DNA of 64,000 bases from DASYGT01 sp035999365 (GCA_035999365.1 DASYGT010000032.1:34372-98371); one strand, 5' to 3'. Positions 33,353 to 42,477 are shown, counted from the stretch's first letter. Numbers and translations are program-made. The notes: generated by a model not told the origin, from the sequence alone.

Positions 33353-34285
33353 TCAACCGCCTGTGAGCCAGTCCAACCGGCGCAGGATCACACCCTCGCG
33401 CAAGGCCCAGGGGCACAGTTCCAACTCGGTGACCTGCAGAGCGTCCATCGTCGCGGCGGCGACGATCGCACCGGCGAGGGTTTGGTGCGCCCTGCCCTGG
33501 CTCACGCCGTCCAGCTCTGCGAGGTCGGCGGCGGTCATCCGCGAGATGAACGCGGTCACCTGGGTCAGGCCCGTACGGGTGAGCGAACGGTGCACGTAGG
33601 GGCCGGCCGAACTCGGCGCTGCGCCGGCGAGCCGCGCCAGGGTGCGAAAGGTCTTGCTCGTAGCCACGACCCGGTCGGGACGCCCCGCGGCGACCAGCTT
33701 CTGGATCGGCTTGTGCAGCGTGTCCGCGACGAAGTTGCGCAGCGCCCCGACATCGGCCTTCGCCGGGGGGTCCGCGGCGAACCATTCACGCGTCAGCCGC
33801 GCAGCGCCCAGCGGCAGCGAGATGGCAACGGCGGGATCCTCGTCGGTGCCGGCTCCGAGTTCGAGTGAACCGCCACCGATGTCCAGGCACACGAGGTTGC
33901 CCGCACTCCACCCCAGCCATCGCCGAACGGCGAGGAAGGTCAGCCGTGCCTCGTCCTCACCGGTCACCACACTCAGATCGACGCCTGCCTCTTCGGCGAC
34001 GCGTTTGAGAACGGCGGCGGAGTTTCCCGCGTCGCGTACCGCCGACGTGGCGAAGGCGAGCAGCTCGTCGCAGCCCAGCTCCTTGGCTTCCTTTCGGGCA
34101 TGGATGGCTGCATCGACGAGTGCGTCCGCACCGGCGTCAGCGAGATCGCCGTGACCGTCGATGTGTTCGGCCAGGCGCAGCTCGCTCTTGTGCGACAGCT
34201 GCGGTGTCGGTTGCGCGCCGCGGTGTGCGTCGACGACCAACAGGTGAACCGTGTTGGAACCCACGTCGAGAACACCGAGCCGCAT
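33353..34285 (-). CDS. Exopolyphosphatase / pppGpp phosphohydrolase (Ppx/GppA family)
   Basis: This 310-residue ASKHA-fold protein has VLDVGSNTVHLLVVDA near 5-18, FATSAVRDAGN near 80, VVTGEDEARLTF near 112, and LDIGGGSLELG near 140 (phosphate loop). It lacks the C-terminal HD domain of long Ppx enzymes, as mycobacterial Ppx1 (Rv0496) does. It degrades polyphosphate or converts pppGpp to ppGpp. Its proximity to senX3-regX3, the phosphate-responsive system, is consistent. It is head-to-head with the cysteine-cluster protein, 37 bp between starts. Confidence 0.93.
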   Translation of the reverse strand: MRLGVLDVGSNTVHLLVVDAHRGAQPTPQLSHKSELRLAEHIDGHGDLADAGADALVDAAIHARKEAKELGCDELLAFATSAVRDAGNSAAVLKRVAEEAGVDLSVVTGEDEARLTFLAVRRWLGWSAGNLVCLDIGGGSLELGAGTDEDPAVAISLPLGAARLTREWFAADPPAKADVGALRNFVADTLHKPIQKLVAAGRPDRVVATSKTFRTLARLAGAAPSSAGPYVHRSLTRTGLTQVTAFISRMTAADLAELDGVSQGRAHQTLAGAIVAAATMDALQVTELELCPWALREGVILRRLDWLTGG

Positions 34286-34322
34286 GTCCCGAACAGTAGC
34301 GATGCGTGCGTACTCTCGACGG

Positions 34323-35195
34323 GTGCCGAACCGCCAAGATGTCGTGCCCGAAACGCCGTTGGACTTTCCGCGGGAGTGGATCGAGTTCTTCGATCCCGCG
34401 GACGCCGAACACCTGGTCCGTGCCGACCTCACCTGGTTGTGCTCCCGCTGGACGTGCATCTTCGGCCGGGGCTGCCATGGCGTCGAGCCCGGACGAGCCG
34501 ACGACGGATGCTGCTCGCACGGAGCGTTCTTCTCCGACAAGGCGGACGAGAAGCGCACGAAGACTTTCGCCACCCAGCTGACGCCGCAGACCTGGCAGTT
34601 CTATGCCGAGGGCAGGGGCAAGAACGGCAAGCTCAACGTCGTCGAGAAGGACTCCGTCGGCGACGAGGAGAACCGGCGCCGCACCCGCAAGCACGAGGGG
34701 GCGTGCATCTTCCTGAACCGGCCCGGGTTTGCCGGCGGCGAAGGCTGCTCGTTGCACGCCTTGGCGCTGCGCATCGGCCGCCACCCGCTCGAAACCAAGC
34801 CCGAGGTCTGCTGGCAGCTGCCGGTGCGTCGCGAGCAGGAATGGGTCGATCGCCCCGACGACACCAAGATCCTCGTATCGACGGTTGCCGAGTTCGACCG
34901 GCGCGGTTGGGGCGAGGGTGGCCACGACCTGATGTGGTACTGCACGTCCTCTCCCGAAGCACACGTCGGGGGCGAGCCGCTGTACATCTCCTACGGACCG
35001 GAGCTGGTCGCACTCATCGGACAACCTGCCTACGACCGGCTCGCCGAGATCTGCGCCGACCGGCTGAAGCTCGGCCTGGTTGCGGTGCACCCGGCGACGG
35101 CCGCAGCGCAGGCCACGGCGGCCCGCACCGGCGCGAACTCCTCCCCAGGCGGCATCCCCGCCGCGAACGGCCACCCAGCCCGAACACGATCCTGA
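34323..35195 (+). CDS. Conserved actinobacterial protein with cysteine cluster (Rv0495c-like)
   Basis: This 290-residue protein is soluble. Near its N-terminus is a cysteine cluster: WLCSRWTCIFGRGCHG followed by DDGCCSHGAF (Cys at C-x4-C-x4-C then CC-x-His), which could bind Zn or Fe-S. Further cysteines lie in EGACIFLN, EGCSLHAL, VCWQLP and MWYCTS. It matches in position and pattern the conserved mycobacterial protein Rv0495c. GTG 34323 is preferred from the family N-terminus; ATG 34302 is in frame. No enzyme family is recognised. Confidence 0.8.
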   Translation: MPNRQDVVPETPLDFPREWIEFFDPADAEHLVRADLTWLCSRWTCIFGRGCHGVEPGRADDGCCSHGAFFSDKADEKRTKTFATQLTPQTWQFYAEGRGKNGKLNVVEKDSVGDEENRRRTRKHEGACIFLNRPGFAGGEGCSLHALALRIGRHPLETKPEVCWQLPVRREQEWVDRPDDTKILVSTVAEFDRRGWGEGGHDLMWYCTSSPEAHVGGEPLYISYGPELVALIGQPAYDRLAEICADRLKLGLVAVHPATAAAQATAARTGANSSPGGIPAANGHPARTRS

Positions 35196-35272
35196 CATTC
35201 CCTTACCCGTCGGCAAACCTCGCAGAGTGACGCTGGACGTACATCGACCAGCTATTCGACAGGAGCAACACC

Positions 35273-35737
35273 ATGTGGAAGAAGATCGCCATCGGGGGAG
35301 CCATCGCCGCGGCGACGCTCGGAGCGGGCACGGCTGCCTTGGCGGCCTCGGGCTCGACCTCTTCTGGACTGCCGACCCCCTCCTCGACCAGTGCGCACGG
35401 TGCTGCAGGCGCCAAGCATCAGGGCGCCCGGATGCGTCTTGGCCGGGCACTGCACGGGCAGTGGGTCACCGGCAAGGCCGGCTCCACCACGTTCACGACA
35501 CACGACGCGATCCGCGGAACCGTGTCAGCGGTGTCCCCCACGTCCATCACGGTGCGGGCGAGCGACAAAGTCAGCGAGACCTACGTCGTCAACTCCGGCA
35601 CCAAGGTACGGATGCGCACGAGCGGCAAGGGCGCTGCCAGTTCGATCGGCCAGGTCAAGGCGGGCGACCAGGTCGCTGTGATCGGTACCGGAACGACCAC
35701 TCTCACCGCCACCGGAGTGATCGACGTCAAGAAGTGA
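35273..35737 (+). CDS. Exported protein, DUF5666-like
   Basis: This 154-residue protein has a signal peptide (KKIAIGGAIAAATLGAGTAALA, cleaved near residue 25), a Ser/Thr/Pro linker and a beta-rich C-terminal domain (about 80-154): GTVSAVSPTSITVRASD, TYVVNSGTKVRM, IGQVKAGDQVAVIGTG. This is the OB-like DUF5666 pattern seen in exported proteins near two-component systems. AGGAG lies 8 bp before the ATG. The downstream kinase gene converges on it, 15 bp away. It could be an envelope target or signal partner of that system. Confidence 0.8.
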   Translation: MWKKIAIGGAIAAATLGAGTAALAASGSTSSGLPTPSSTSAHGAAGAKHQGARMRLGRALHGQWVTGKAGSTTFTTHDAIRGTVSAVSPTSITVRASDKVSETYVVNSGTKVRMRTSGKGAASSIGQVKAGDQVAVIGTGTTTLTATGVIDVKK

Positions 35738-35752
35738 CGTCGCGCTGAGCCG

Positions 35753-37162
35753 TCAAGGGGTGACGGCGGGCAGCCAGATCGTGAAGCGGGCTCCTCCCTC
35801 CGGGGCGGGGCCCGCTTCGATGTTCCCGCCGAGCCGCGTGACCAGACCGTGCACGATCGCGAGCCCAAGACCGGTACCGACACGGCGCACTCCGCGGTAG
35901 CGCTCGTACAGCGCCGACCGGTCGAATGCCACGGCAACGTCCTCCGGGCTGAGCCCGGGGCCACCGTCGCGCACCTCGACGACGACGCCCGCTGCCGGAC
36001 CGGGCTCGCGCCGCACCGCCAGCACGATCGGTGCGCCCGCAGGCGCGACGCGCAGGGCGTTGTCCAGGAGGCCGTCGATCGCCTGCCTCAATCGCACCGG
36101 ATCCGTCCAGCTCACCAGCGCAGTCTCCGGCGCGTCGAGCATGAAAGGCACCTGCGCTGCTGCGCACCGGCCGGACCACACCTCGCCGGCCGAGCGCGCG
36201 AGTGCCGTGACGTCGACCGCGACGAAGTCCATGCGGAAGTCGGCCGCGTCGAGGCGGGCGAGATCGAGCAGGTCTGCGACGAGGCGATCGAGGCGCCGCG
36301 CCTCGCCGAGCAGCACCGCGCCGACCCGTGCGGTGTCGTCCTGCGGGATCACGCCGCCCGCCAGCGACTCGGCGTACCCGGTGATCGCGGTCAGCGGGGT
36401 ACGCAATTCGTGCGACACCGACATCAGGAACTGCCGCTGGCGGGACTCGGAGTACGCCAGGTTGGCCGCGAGGGTGTTCACCGCGGCGCCCACGTCGGCG
36501 ACCTCGGCCGGACCCTCAGGCCGTACGACGACATCGCGACGCCCCGAGGCCAGCGCGTCCGCAGCCTGTGCCGTGCGTCGCAGCGGCCCGGCCAGACGGC
36601 GGGCGACCAGCAGGCCGAGCACGGCAGCGATCGCCACCGCGATCACGAGTGCGAGCACGACCCGCCGCACCACCCGCCCCACCACCGCGAGCGCATCGGC
36701 ACGCCGCTGTACGACGACGATCGCACCCGTGCGGGTGGGCCGCCCTTCGACCAATACCGACTGCCCGTCGACGGTCCGGCGGGCAGACACGTTGCCGCCG
36801 GCGATCAACCGGGCGGCATCCGACGGGCGGACTGCGTCGCGCACCAGCGCATCAGTCGAGAACGTCACCTTGCCGGTGGCGGTGAGCGTGGCGTTCTGCA
36901 CGCCGAGCACCTGGAGCAGGCGGCGCGCGCGAACCTCGCCCGATTGTGCGGCCCCGAGGTCGGACGCGGCCTTGGTCGCATCAGCGATCCCGGCCAGCGT
37001 TCGCCGCGCCGACGAGGACTCGGCGCTGGTGATCAACCCGATCGACAGGGCGCCAGCGATGATCGCCGTGATCACCGCGATGCCGATCGCCAGCAGGGAG
37101 ATCCGCTGGCCGAGCGAGCCGTGCATGCGGTCGGGTGGCACCTGAGCCGGTCGGTCCGTCAT
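35753..37162 (-). CDS. Sensor histidine kinase
   Basis: This 469-residue protein has TM1 about 20-45, an extracytoplasmic domain about 46-155 (LLQVLGVQNATLTATGK, SVLVEGRPTRTGAIVVV), TM2 about 165-190, a HAMP domain, then DHp His in FLMSVSHELRTPLTAITGY near 257. The ATPase domain has LLDNALRVAP, VRDGGPGLSPEDVA and GTGLGLAIVHGL. The ATG overlaps the regulator stop (ATGA). The sensed signal is unknown. Confidence 0.93.
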   Translation of the reverse strand: MTDRPAQVPPDRMHGSLGQRISLLAIGIAVITAIIAGALSIGLITSAESSSARRTLAGIADATKAASDLGAAQSGEVRARRLLQVLGVQNATLTATGKVTFSTDALVRDAVRPSDAARLIAGGNVSARRTVDGQSVLVEGRPTRTGAIVVVQRRADALAVVGRVVRRVVLALVIAVAIAAVLGLLVARRLAGPLRRTAQAADALASGRRDVVVRPEGPAEVADVGAAVNTLAANLAYSESRQRQFLMSVSHELRTPLTAITGYAESLAGGVIPQDDTARVGAVLLGEARRLDRLVADLLDLARLDAADFRMDFVAVDVTALARSAGEVWSGRCAAAQVPFMLDAPETALVSWTDPVRLRQAIDGLLDNALRVAPAGAPIVLAVRREPGPAAGVVVEVRDGGPGLSPEDVAVAFDRSALYERYRGVRRVGTGLGLAIVHGLVTRLGGNIEAGPAPEGGARFTIWLPAVTP

Positions 37163-37860
37163 CGCGAGGGCCTGGTGTCCACCGAATAGCCCACGCCCCG
37201 CACCGTGCGGATCGGCGTCGCCGCGCCGAGCTTGGCGCGCAGCTGTGCGATGTGGACGTCCACCGTCCGGTTGCTCTCGAGAGCGGGATAGCCCCACACC
37301 TCGCTGATGAGTTGCTCGCGGCTGAAGACCCGTCCCGGGCGCCGCATCAGAAAGGCGAGCAGGTCGAACTCCGTCGCGGTGAGGCTGATCTCGACATCGT
37401 CGACCAGCACGCGGTGCTCGGCGAGGTCGACCCGGACCGAGCCGACCACGAGCGCCGGTGGGGCGTCGGCGCGCCCCTGGCTGCGGCGCAGCACACTGCC
37501 TACGCGGGCGACCAGTTCCCTGGGTGAGAACGGCTTCGTGACGTAGTCGTCGGCGCCGAGCTCGAGCCCGACTATCCGGTCGACCTCGTCGTCGCGCGCC
37601 GTGACGAACAGCACCGGAGTCCAGTCGTGGTCGGCCCGCATCCGCCGGCACACCTCGACCCCATCGATGCCCGGAAGGCCGACATCGAGAATGACGGCGG
37701 CGGGCTTGAGCCGGCGTACCGCGTCCAGCCCGCTCGTGCCGTCGTGCTCGATGTGCACGCCGTATCCCGCGCTGGCGAGGTTCAGCCGGATCACGTCGGC
37801 GATCGCGACGTCGTCCTCGACGACGAGCACGAGCCCGCGAGCACTGGCATCCGGCGACAC
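37159..37860 (-). CDS. OmpR/PhoB-family response regulator
   Basis: In this 233-residue regulator the receiver has VVEDDVAIADV, phospho-Asp near 59 in VILDVGLPGIDG, VTARDDEVDR and VTKPFSPREL. The winged-helix part has LTATEFDLLAFLM, ISEVWGYPALESNRTVDVHI and RTVRGVGYSVDT. The start is GTG 37860. It shares about the same architecture as RegX3 next door but pairs with its own kinase, so the locus holds two adjacent, same-direction two-component systems. Confidence 0.95.
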   Translation of the reverse strand: MSPDASARGLVLVVEDDVAIADVIRLNLASAGYGVHIEHDGTSGLDAVRRLKPAAVILDVGLPGIDGVEVCRRMRADHDWTPVLFVTARDDEVDRIVGLELGADDYVTKPFSPRELVARVGSVLRRSQGRADAPPALVVGSVRVDLAEHRVLVDDVEISLTATEFDLLAFLMRRPGRVFSREQLISEVWGYPALESNRTVDVHIAQLRAKLGAATPIRTVRGVGYSVDTRPSR

Positions 37861-37896
37861 GTCGCGAGACTACTGACGGCAGGGCGGAAACACAGT

Positions 37897-37962
37897 CACA
37901 GCTGTGTCAGCGGACGGTAAGGGTCGTGTCACCCGGGTCGTGTCACCCGGATCGTGTCACCC
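37897..37962. promoter_or_regulatory. Three tandem 14-bp repeats plus CACAGCTGTG palindrome (candidate operator)
   Basis: Upstream of the response regulator start (37860) the unit gggtcgtgtcaccc occurs exactly at 37921-37934 and 37935-37948 and with one change (ggatcgtgtcaccc) at 37949-37962, with no spacer. The perfect 10-bp palindrome CACAGCTGTG is at 37897-37906. The region lies between regX3 (stop 37987) and the second regulator. Tandem repeats in a promoter of an OmpR-type regulator suggest autoregulation. Confidence 0.5.
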
Positions 37963-37986
37963 GGCCGTCTCGCCGTCGGCTCGGCG

Positions 37987-38667
37987 CTAGACGTCGAACT
38001 TGTACCCGAGTCCCCGCACGGTCACCAGGTGTTTCGGGTTCGCCGGATCGGGCTCGATCTTCGAGCGGAGCCGCTTGACGTGGACGTCGAGGGTCTTGGT
38101 GTCGCCCACGTAGTCAGCGCCCCACACGCGGTCGATCAGCTGACCGCGGGTGAGCACACGCCCCGCGTTGCGCAGCAGCAGCTCGAGCAGGTCGAACTCC
38201 TTCAACGGCATCGGCACCTGCACGCCGTCGACCGAGACGACGTGCCTCTCGACGTCCATGCGCACCGGGCCGGCCTCGACGGTGCTGGTGAGCAGCTCCT
38301 CCGGTTCGGACCCGCGGCGCAGTACCGCCCGGATGCGCGCGACCAGCTCACGCGAGGAGAACGGCTTCGTGACGTAGTCGTCGGCGCCGAGTTCGAGACC
38401 GACGACCTTGTCGACTTCGGCGTCGCGGGCGGTGACCATGATGATCGGGACGTGCGAGCGTGAGCGCAGCTCGCGGCATACCTCGGTGCCCGACAGCCCG
38501 GGCAGCATCAGGTCGAGCAGCACGAGATCGGCCCCCGATCGCTCGAACGAGGTGAGGGCGTCCGGGCCGGATGCGGCGACGTCGACCTCGTACCCCTCAC
38601 GGCGCAGCATGTAGGACAGGGCGTCCGAGAACGACTCCTCGTCCTCTACGACCAAAACACGCGTCAT
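37987..38667 (-). CDS. regX3: RegX3-type phosphate-responsive response regulator
   Basis: In this 226-residue protein the receiver has VVEDEESFSDAL, phospho-Asp near 52 in VLLDLMLPGLSG, VTARDAEVDK and VTKPFSSREL. The DNA-binding domain has MPLKEFDLLELLL and the RegX3-like recognition stretch VGDTKTLDVHVKRLRSKIE, ending at VRGLGYKFDV. Together with senX3, gpmA and mshA in the same order as in mycobacteria this identifies RegX3, which controls phosphate-starvation genes. Confidence 0.93.
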   Translation of the reverse strand: MTRVLVVEDEESFSDALSYMLRREGYEVDVAASGPDALTSFERSGADLVLLDLMLPGLSGTEVCRELRSRSHVPIIMVTARDAEVDKVVGLELGADDYVTKPFSSRELVARIRAVLRRGSEPEELLTSTVEAGPVRMDVERHVVSVDGVQVPMPLKEFDLLELLLRNAGRVLTRGQLIDRVWGADYVGDTKTLDVHVKRLRSKIEPDPANPKHLVTVRGLGYKFDV

Positions 38668-38681
38668 GCGTTCTCCCTGGC

Positions 38682-39905
38682 CTATATCGGCTGTGGCTGA
38701 GTCTCTGCGGTCTGTGCGTTCTGTGTGGACGCTGACCTATCCGAATGAACGCGCGGTAACCGGATGGTGAATGTCGAACCCTTCCCGACATCACTCGTCA
38801 CCGCCACAGTGCCCAGGTGGTTGGTGACGATGTTCTTCACGATCGCCAACCCGAGCCCCGTTCCGCCGGTGGCCCGCGACCGTGCCGGGTCGACACGGTA
38901 GAACCGCTCGAAAATGCGGTCGAGGTCGGCGTCGGCAATCCCGAGACCCTGATCGCTGACGGCAATGTCGACGGTCGGGCGGGCCTGGTGGTCGCTGCTG
39001 GCGGTGGCAACGATCTCGACGCGCCGGCCGTCCGCGCTGTAGGCGATCGCATTGTCGACCAGGTTGGCGACGGCCGTCACCAGCTGGGGCTCGTTGCCCC
39101 GAACGACGAGCCCGGGTTCGCAGTGAACCGCCAGTTCGATGCCGAACTGCTCGGCTGCCAGCCCGGCCCGATCAGTCGATTCGTCCAGGAGCAGTTGGAC
39201 GTCGACAGGTGCCGCGCCGGGCATCGGGTCCATACCCTGCACGCGCGACAGCTCCATCAAATCGCCGACCAACCTCGTCAGACGGGCTCCCTCGTGCTGC
39301 ATCCGGCTGGCGAATCGGGCCACGGTGGTGGGGTCGTCGGCCGCGTCCTGCACGGCTTCGGCGAGCAGCGTCAGCGCACCGACCGGCGTCTTGAGTTCAT
39401 GTGAGACGTTGGCCACGAAGTCACGCCGGACGGCTTCGAGGCGTCGCTGCTCGCTGACATCGGCCAGCAGCAGGGCAACCTCGTAGCCGAGGTCGCCGCG
39501 ACGGTCGGACACCAGCGGCACCGCCGTGGCCGACAACGCGATCGGCTCCCGGCCGAGCCGCCCGATGGGCAGGTCCACCAACCTGGTGCCGAACAGGCCG
39601 TGTTCGCGTGCTCGCGCGACGACCTTCTCCAGTTCGGGGAAGTTGAGCCGGTCGACGTTGAGAACGTCCATTGCCCGTGCCGCCGGGTTGACCAGGATGG
39701 CAAACCCGTCGCGGTCGAAAACGATCACGCCCTGATCGAGCGCCTCGACGACAAGGGAGGCCAGCGGCTGATCGCTGCGCGCGTCGCTGGCCGCAGGCTC
39801 GACCGCCGAGGGTGCCGTGCGACTGCGGCGCCTGCTTATCGCGAGTCCGGCCAGGGCACCGAGCGCCAGCCCGAGAACCCCGGCGACGATCGCTGCGCCG
39901 AGCAC
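38682..39905 (-). CDS. senX3: SenX3-type sensor histidine kinase
   Basis: In this 407-residue protein a single N-terminal TM helix (about 4-24) is followed by a PAS-like domain (about 48-150: VVEALDQGVIVFDRDG, NPAARAMD). The DHp domain has phospho-His near 172 in VANVSHELKTPVGAL. The ATPase domain has LVDNAIAYS, SDQGLGIADADLD, FYRVDPARSRATGGTGLGLA and GKGSTFTIRLP. There is no external sensor loop, as in SenX3, which is thought to read phosphate through PhoU and the Pst transporter; neither is in this window. The start GTG overlaps no gene. Confidence 0.93.
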   Translation of the reverse strand: MLGAAIVAGVLGLALGALAGLAISRRRSRTAPSAVEPAASDARSDQPLASLVVEALDQGVIVFDRDGFAILVNPAARAMDVLNVDRLNFPELEKVVARAREHGLFGTRLVDLPIGRLGREPIALSATAVPLVSDRRGDLGYEVALLLADVSEQRRLEAVRRDFVANVSHELKTPVGALTLLAEAVQDAADDPTTVARFASRMQHEGARLTRLVGDLMELSRVQGMDPMPGAAPVDVQLLLDESTDRAGLAAEQFGIELAVHCEPGLVVRGNEPQLVTAVANLVDNAIAYSADGRRVEIVATASSDHQARPTVDIAVSDQGLGIADADLDRIFERFYRVDPARSRATGGTGLGLAIVKNIVTNHLGTVAVTSDVGKGSTFTIRLPRVHSDRSASTQNAQTAETQPQPI

Positions 39906-39934
39906 GGCTCAATGGTAGGCGACCGCCTGGGGTG

Positions 39935-40687
39935 TTACTTCTTTCCTTGGTTCGCGACTGCCTCGATGGCCGCCGCGGCAGCCTGCGGGTCGAGATACAC
40001 GGCCGGCTTCGTCGGCCGCAGTGTTCTCGCGTCGAGGTCGTAGTGCAGAGGTATGCCGGTCGGTACGTTGAGACCGACGATCTCGTCGTCACTGATGCCA
40101 TCGAGATGCTTGATCAGCGCGCGGAGTGAATTTCCGTGCGCGGCGACGAGCACCGTGGCGTCGCGACGTAGGTCCGGGACGATCGCGTCGTACCAATACG
40201 GGAGCATCCGTGTCACGACGTCGGCGAGACACTCCGAGCGAGGCAGCAGTTCCAGCAGGTCGGAGTAGCGCGCGTCATTCGCCTGGCTGTGCTCGTCGTC
40301 GTCGGCGATCGGCGGCGGCGGCACGTCGTACGAGCGCCGCCAGAGCATGAACTGGTCATCGCCGAACTCGGCGCGAACCGCCGCCTTGTCCTTGCCCTGC
40401 AACGCGCCGTAATGGCGCTCGTTCAGGCGCCACGACCGGCGCACCGGGATCCAGTGCCGATCGGCCACGTCGAGAGCGATCTGTGCGGTCTTCGTCGCGC
40501 GCCGCAGCAGTGACGTGTGCACGAGATCAGGAAGAAGATCGTGCTCGACGAGCAGCCCACCCCCACGCAGCGCCTCGCGTCTGCCGGTGTCGGTGAGGTC
40601 GACATCAACCCAGCCGGTGAAGAGATTCTTCTGGTTCCAGTCGCTCTCGCCATGGCGGAGCAGGATCAGCGTCGGCACGCCGATCAT
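39935..40687 (-). CDS. gpmA: 2,3-bisphosphoglycerate-dependent phosphoglycerate mutase
   Basis: In this 250-residue enzyme the catalytic His is in LILLRHGESDWNQKN, with substrate residues in FTGWVDVDLT, TSLLRRATKTA, SWRLNERHYGALQG, RSYDVPPPP and VAAHGNSLRAL. It interconverts 3- and 2-phosphoglycerate in glycolysis. It lies directly upstream of senX3 on the same strand, an arrangement conserved in mycobacteria. Confidence 0.96.
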   Translation of the reverse strand: MIGVPTLILLRHGESDWNQKNLFTGWVDVDLTDTGRREALRGGGLLVEHDLLPDLVHTSLLRRATKTAQIALDVADRHWIPVRRSWRLNERHYGALQGKDKAAVRAEFGDDQFMLWRRSYDVPPPPIADDDEHSQANDARYSDLLELLPRSECLADVVTRMLPYWYDAIVPDLRRDATVLVAAHGNSLRALIKHLDGISDDEIVGLNVPTGIPLHYDLDARTLRPTKPAVYLDPQAAAAAIEAVANQGKK

Positions 40688-40720
40688 CTTGCCAGCCGCG
40701 CCGGCGGGTGTGGCGAAGCG

Positions 40721-41209
40721 TCAGTCGACAGGTCGCTGCGCGAACTGCGCGAACGCCTGCAGGTTCGCCAGCGACTCGCCGTTCTTCACCCGCCAGGCCC
40801 ACTCGCGCCGGATGGACGAGCCGAAGCCGAGCTCGAGCAGGGTGTTGAACGTGCCGTCGGCGTATTCCAGAACGCTGCCGAGGATGCGGTCGACCTCGTC
40901 CGCCGTCACGGACGAGAGTGGCAGACGCCCGGCTAGGTACACGTCCCCCGCGGAATCGATCGCCCACGACACGGCGAACATCCGGACATTGCGCTGCAGC
41001 AGGAAGCTGTAGACCTGCTCGTGGTTCTCGTCCGGCTTGCGCATGACGAACGCCTCGATCTCGAGGGCGTGGGCGCCGACGGTAAGCCAGCAGGCCGTCT
41101 TGAGGCGCTTCTCGCCAGGGAGCGCAACGACGAAGGTGTTCTCGTCGACGCGCTCGAATTCAAGCTCCTGCTCACCCAGCGCTGCCGCGATCACGTCAGC
41201 CGTACTCAT
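40721..41209 (-). CDS. YbjN-domain protein
   Basis: This 162-residue protein has FVVALPGEKRLKTACWLTVG, EAFVMRKPDENHEQVYSFLL and a C-terminal ILGSVLEYADGTFNTLLELGF, the YbjN fold (type III chaperone-like). Such proteins are thought to assist other proteins, but their clients are unknown. Its ATG overlaps the mshA stop, and it is followed by gpmA, the same order as Rv0487 in M. tuberculosis. Confidence 0.85.
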   Translation of the reverse strand: MSTADVIAAALGEQELEFERVDENTFVVALPGEKRLKTACWLTVGAHALEIEAFVMRKPDENHEQVYSFLLQRNVRMFAVSWAIDSAGDVYLAGRLPLSSVTADEVDRILGSVLEYADGTFNTLLELGFGSSIRREWAWRVKNGESLANLQAFAQFAQRPVD

Positions 41210-42477
41210 CGGCGAGGCACCTGCACCGAGGCGAGGTCGTCGATCGCCTCGCGGTAGGCCTCGCGCAGGCTGTCGGTCGTGCGGTCCCAGGAGAATTGTT
41301 CGGCGTGACTGCGCGCCCGGCCGGCAAGCGCGTGCAGTGCGCGGGGGGTCGCCAGCAGATCGCCCGTCACCTTCGCCCATTGCTCGGGATCATGCCCGTC
41401 CACCAAGACTCCGGAAACACCGTCGGCAACGGCCGTCGGCAACCCTCCGACGGCCGCGGCGACGACCGGCGTTCCGCACGCCTGCGACTCGAGCGCCACC
41501 AGTCCGAACGACTCGTTGTAGCTGGGGACGACGGTCAGATCCGCGGCGCGGTAGTAGTCGGCGACTACCTCGCGCGACACCGGAGGCACGAACCGAACGG
41601 TCGACTCGAGCTCCAGCGCCGAGGCCAGGCGCGCCAGCCACGTCGGCTCACGCAGCACCGAGCCGCTCGGCGCGCCGAGCACAACGACCTGCAGGTCGGG
41701 ATGCGCCGAACGCAGCAGAGCTGCCGCCCGCAGCAACAAGTCGGGCGCCTTGAGCGGTTGGATCCGTCCGACGAACAGCAGTGTCGGCCGCTCGATGCCC
41801 AGGCCGAGCCGTCTGCGTGCGTCGGCCGACGCTCCGGGCGTGAAGACGTCCAGGTCGACCCCGGGCGCGATCGTGCGCACCCGGCTTCGCTCGGCGCCAT
41901 AGAGGTCGACCAGCTCGTCAGCCTCCTCCGTGGTCGAGGCGATCAGGCGATCCGATTCAGCGACCACCTGCTCCTCGCCGATGACCCGGGCGATCGGCTC
42001 AGGGACATCACCGTCGGCGAGCAGCGCGTTCTTCACCTTCGCCAGCGTGTGCGCCGAATGGACGAGGGGCACGCCCCACCGCTCGCGTGCCAGCCAACCG
42101 ACCTGACCCGACAACCAGTAGTGCGAATGGATCACGTCGTACCAGCCGGCCTCGTGATGGGCTTCGGTACGCATCACGCCTGCGGTGAACGCGCACAGCT
42201 GCGCCGGTAGATCGAGTTTGGCCAGCCCCTCGAACGGGCCCGCAGTGACGTGACGGACCAGTACTCCCGGGTGCATCTCGAGCGCGGGGGGCTGATCACT
42301 GGAGGTCGCCCGGGTGAAGATCTCGACGGCGGTACCGGTATCGGCCAGGCGCTTGGCGGTCTCGACGACGAAGACGTTCAGCCCGCCGGCGTCGCCGCCC
42401 CCAGGTGGGTCGAGCGGGGAGGTATGCACGCTGAGCATGGCCACGCGACGCGGCGGAGCGGGACGCACGGAGCGCAC
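41206..42477 (-). CDS. mshA: D-inositol-3-phosphate glycosyltransferase (mycothiol synthesis)
   Basis: This 423-residue GT4 enzyme joins UDP-GlcNAc to 1L-inositol-1-phosphate in the first step of mycothiol synthesis. It has SVHTSPLDPPGGGDAGGLNV near 17, IHSHYWLSGQVGWLA near 120, HTLAKVKN near 145, FVGRIQPLKAPDLLL near 238 and the sugar-nucleotide-binding ESFGLVALESQACGTPVVA near 335. GTG 42477 has GGAAGGAG 5 bp upstream. It is strong evidence that the host uses mycothiol. Confidence 0.95.
   Translation of the reverse strand: MRSVRPAPPRRVAMLSVHTSPLDPPGGGDAGGLNVFVVETAKRLADTGTAVEIFTRATSSDQPPALEMHPGVLVRHVTAGPFEGLAKLDLPAQLCAFTAGVMRTEAHHEAGWYDVIHSHYWLSGQVGWLARERWGVPLVHSAHTLAKVKNALLADGDVPEPIARVIGEEQVVAESDRLIASTTEEADELVDLYGAERSRVRTIAPGVDLDVFTPGASADARRRLGLGIERPTLLFVGRIQPLKAPDLLLRAAALLRSAHPDLQVVVLGAPSGSVLREPTWLARLASALELESTVRFVPPVSREVVADYYRAADLTVVPSYNESFGLVALESQACGTPVVAAAVGGLPTAVADGVSGVLVDGHDPEQWAKVTGDLLATPRALHALAGRARSHAEQFSWDRTTDSLREAYREAIDDLASVQVPRR

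Noticed and set aside
37921..37962. PHO box (PhoP-type direct repeats)
   Set aside because: The units contain GTGTCACC and have a 14-bp period; PHO boxes have 11-bp spaced GTTCACC units.
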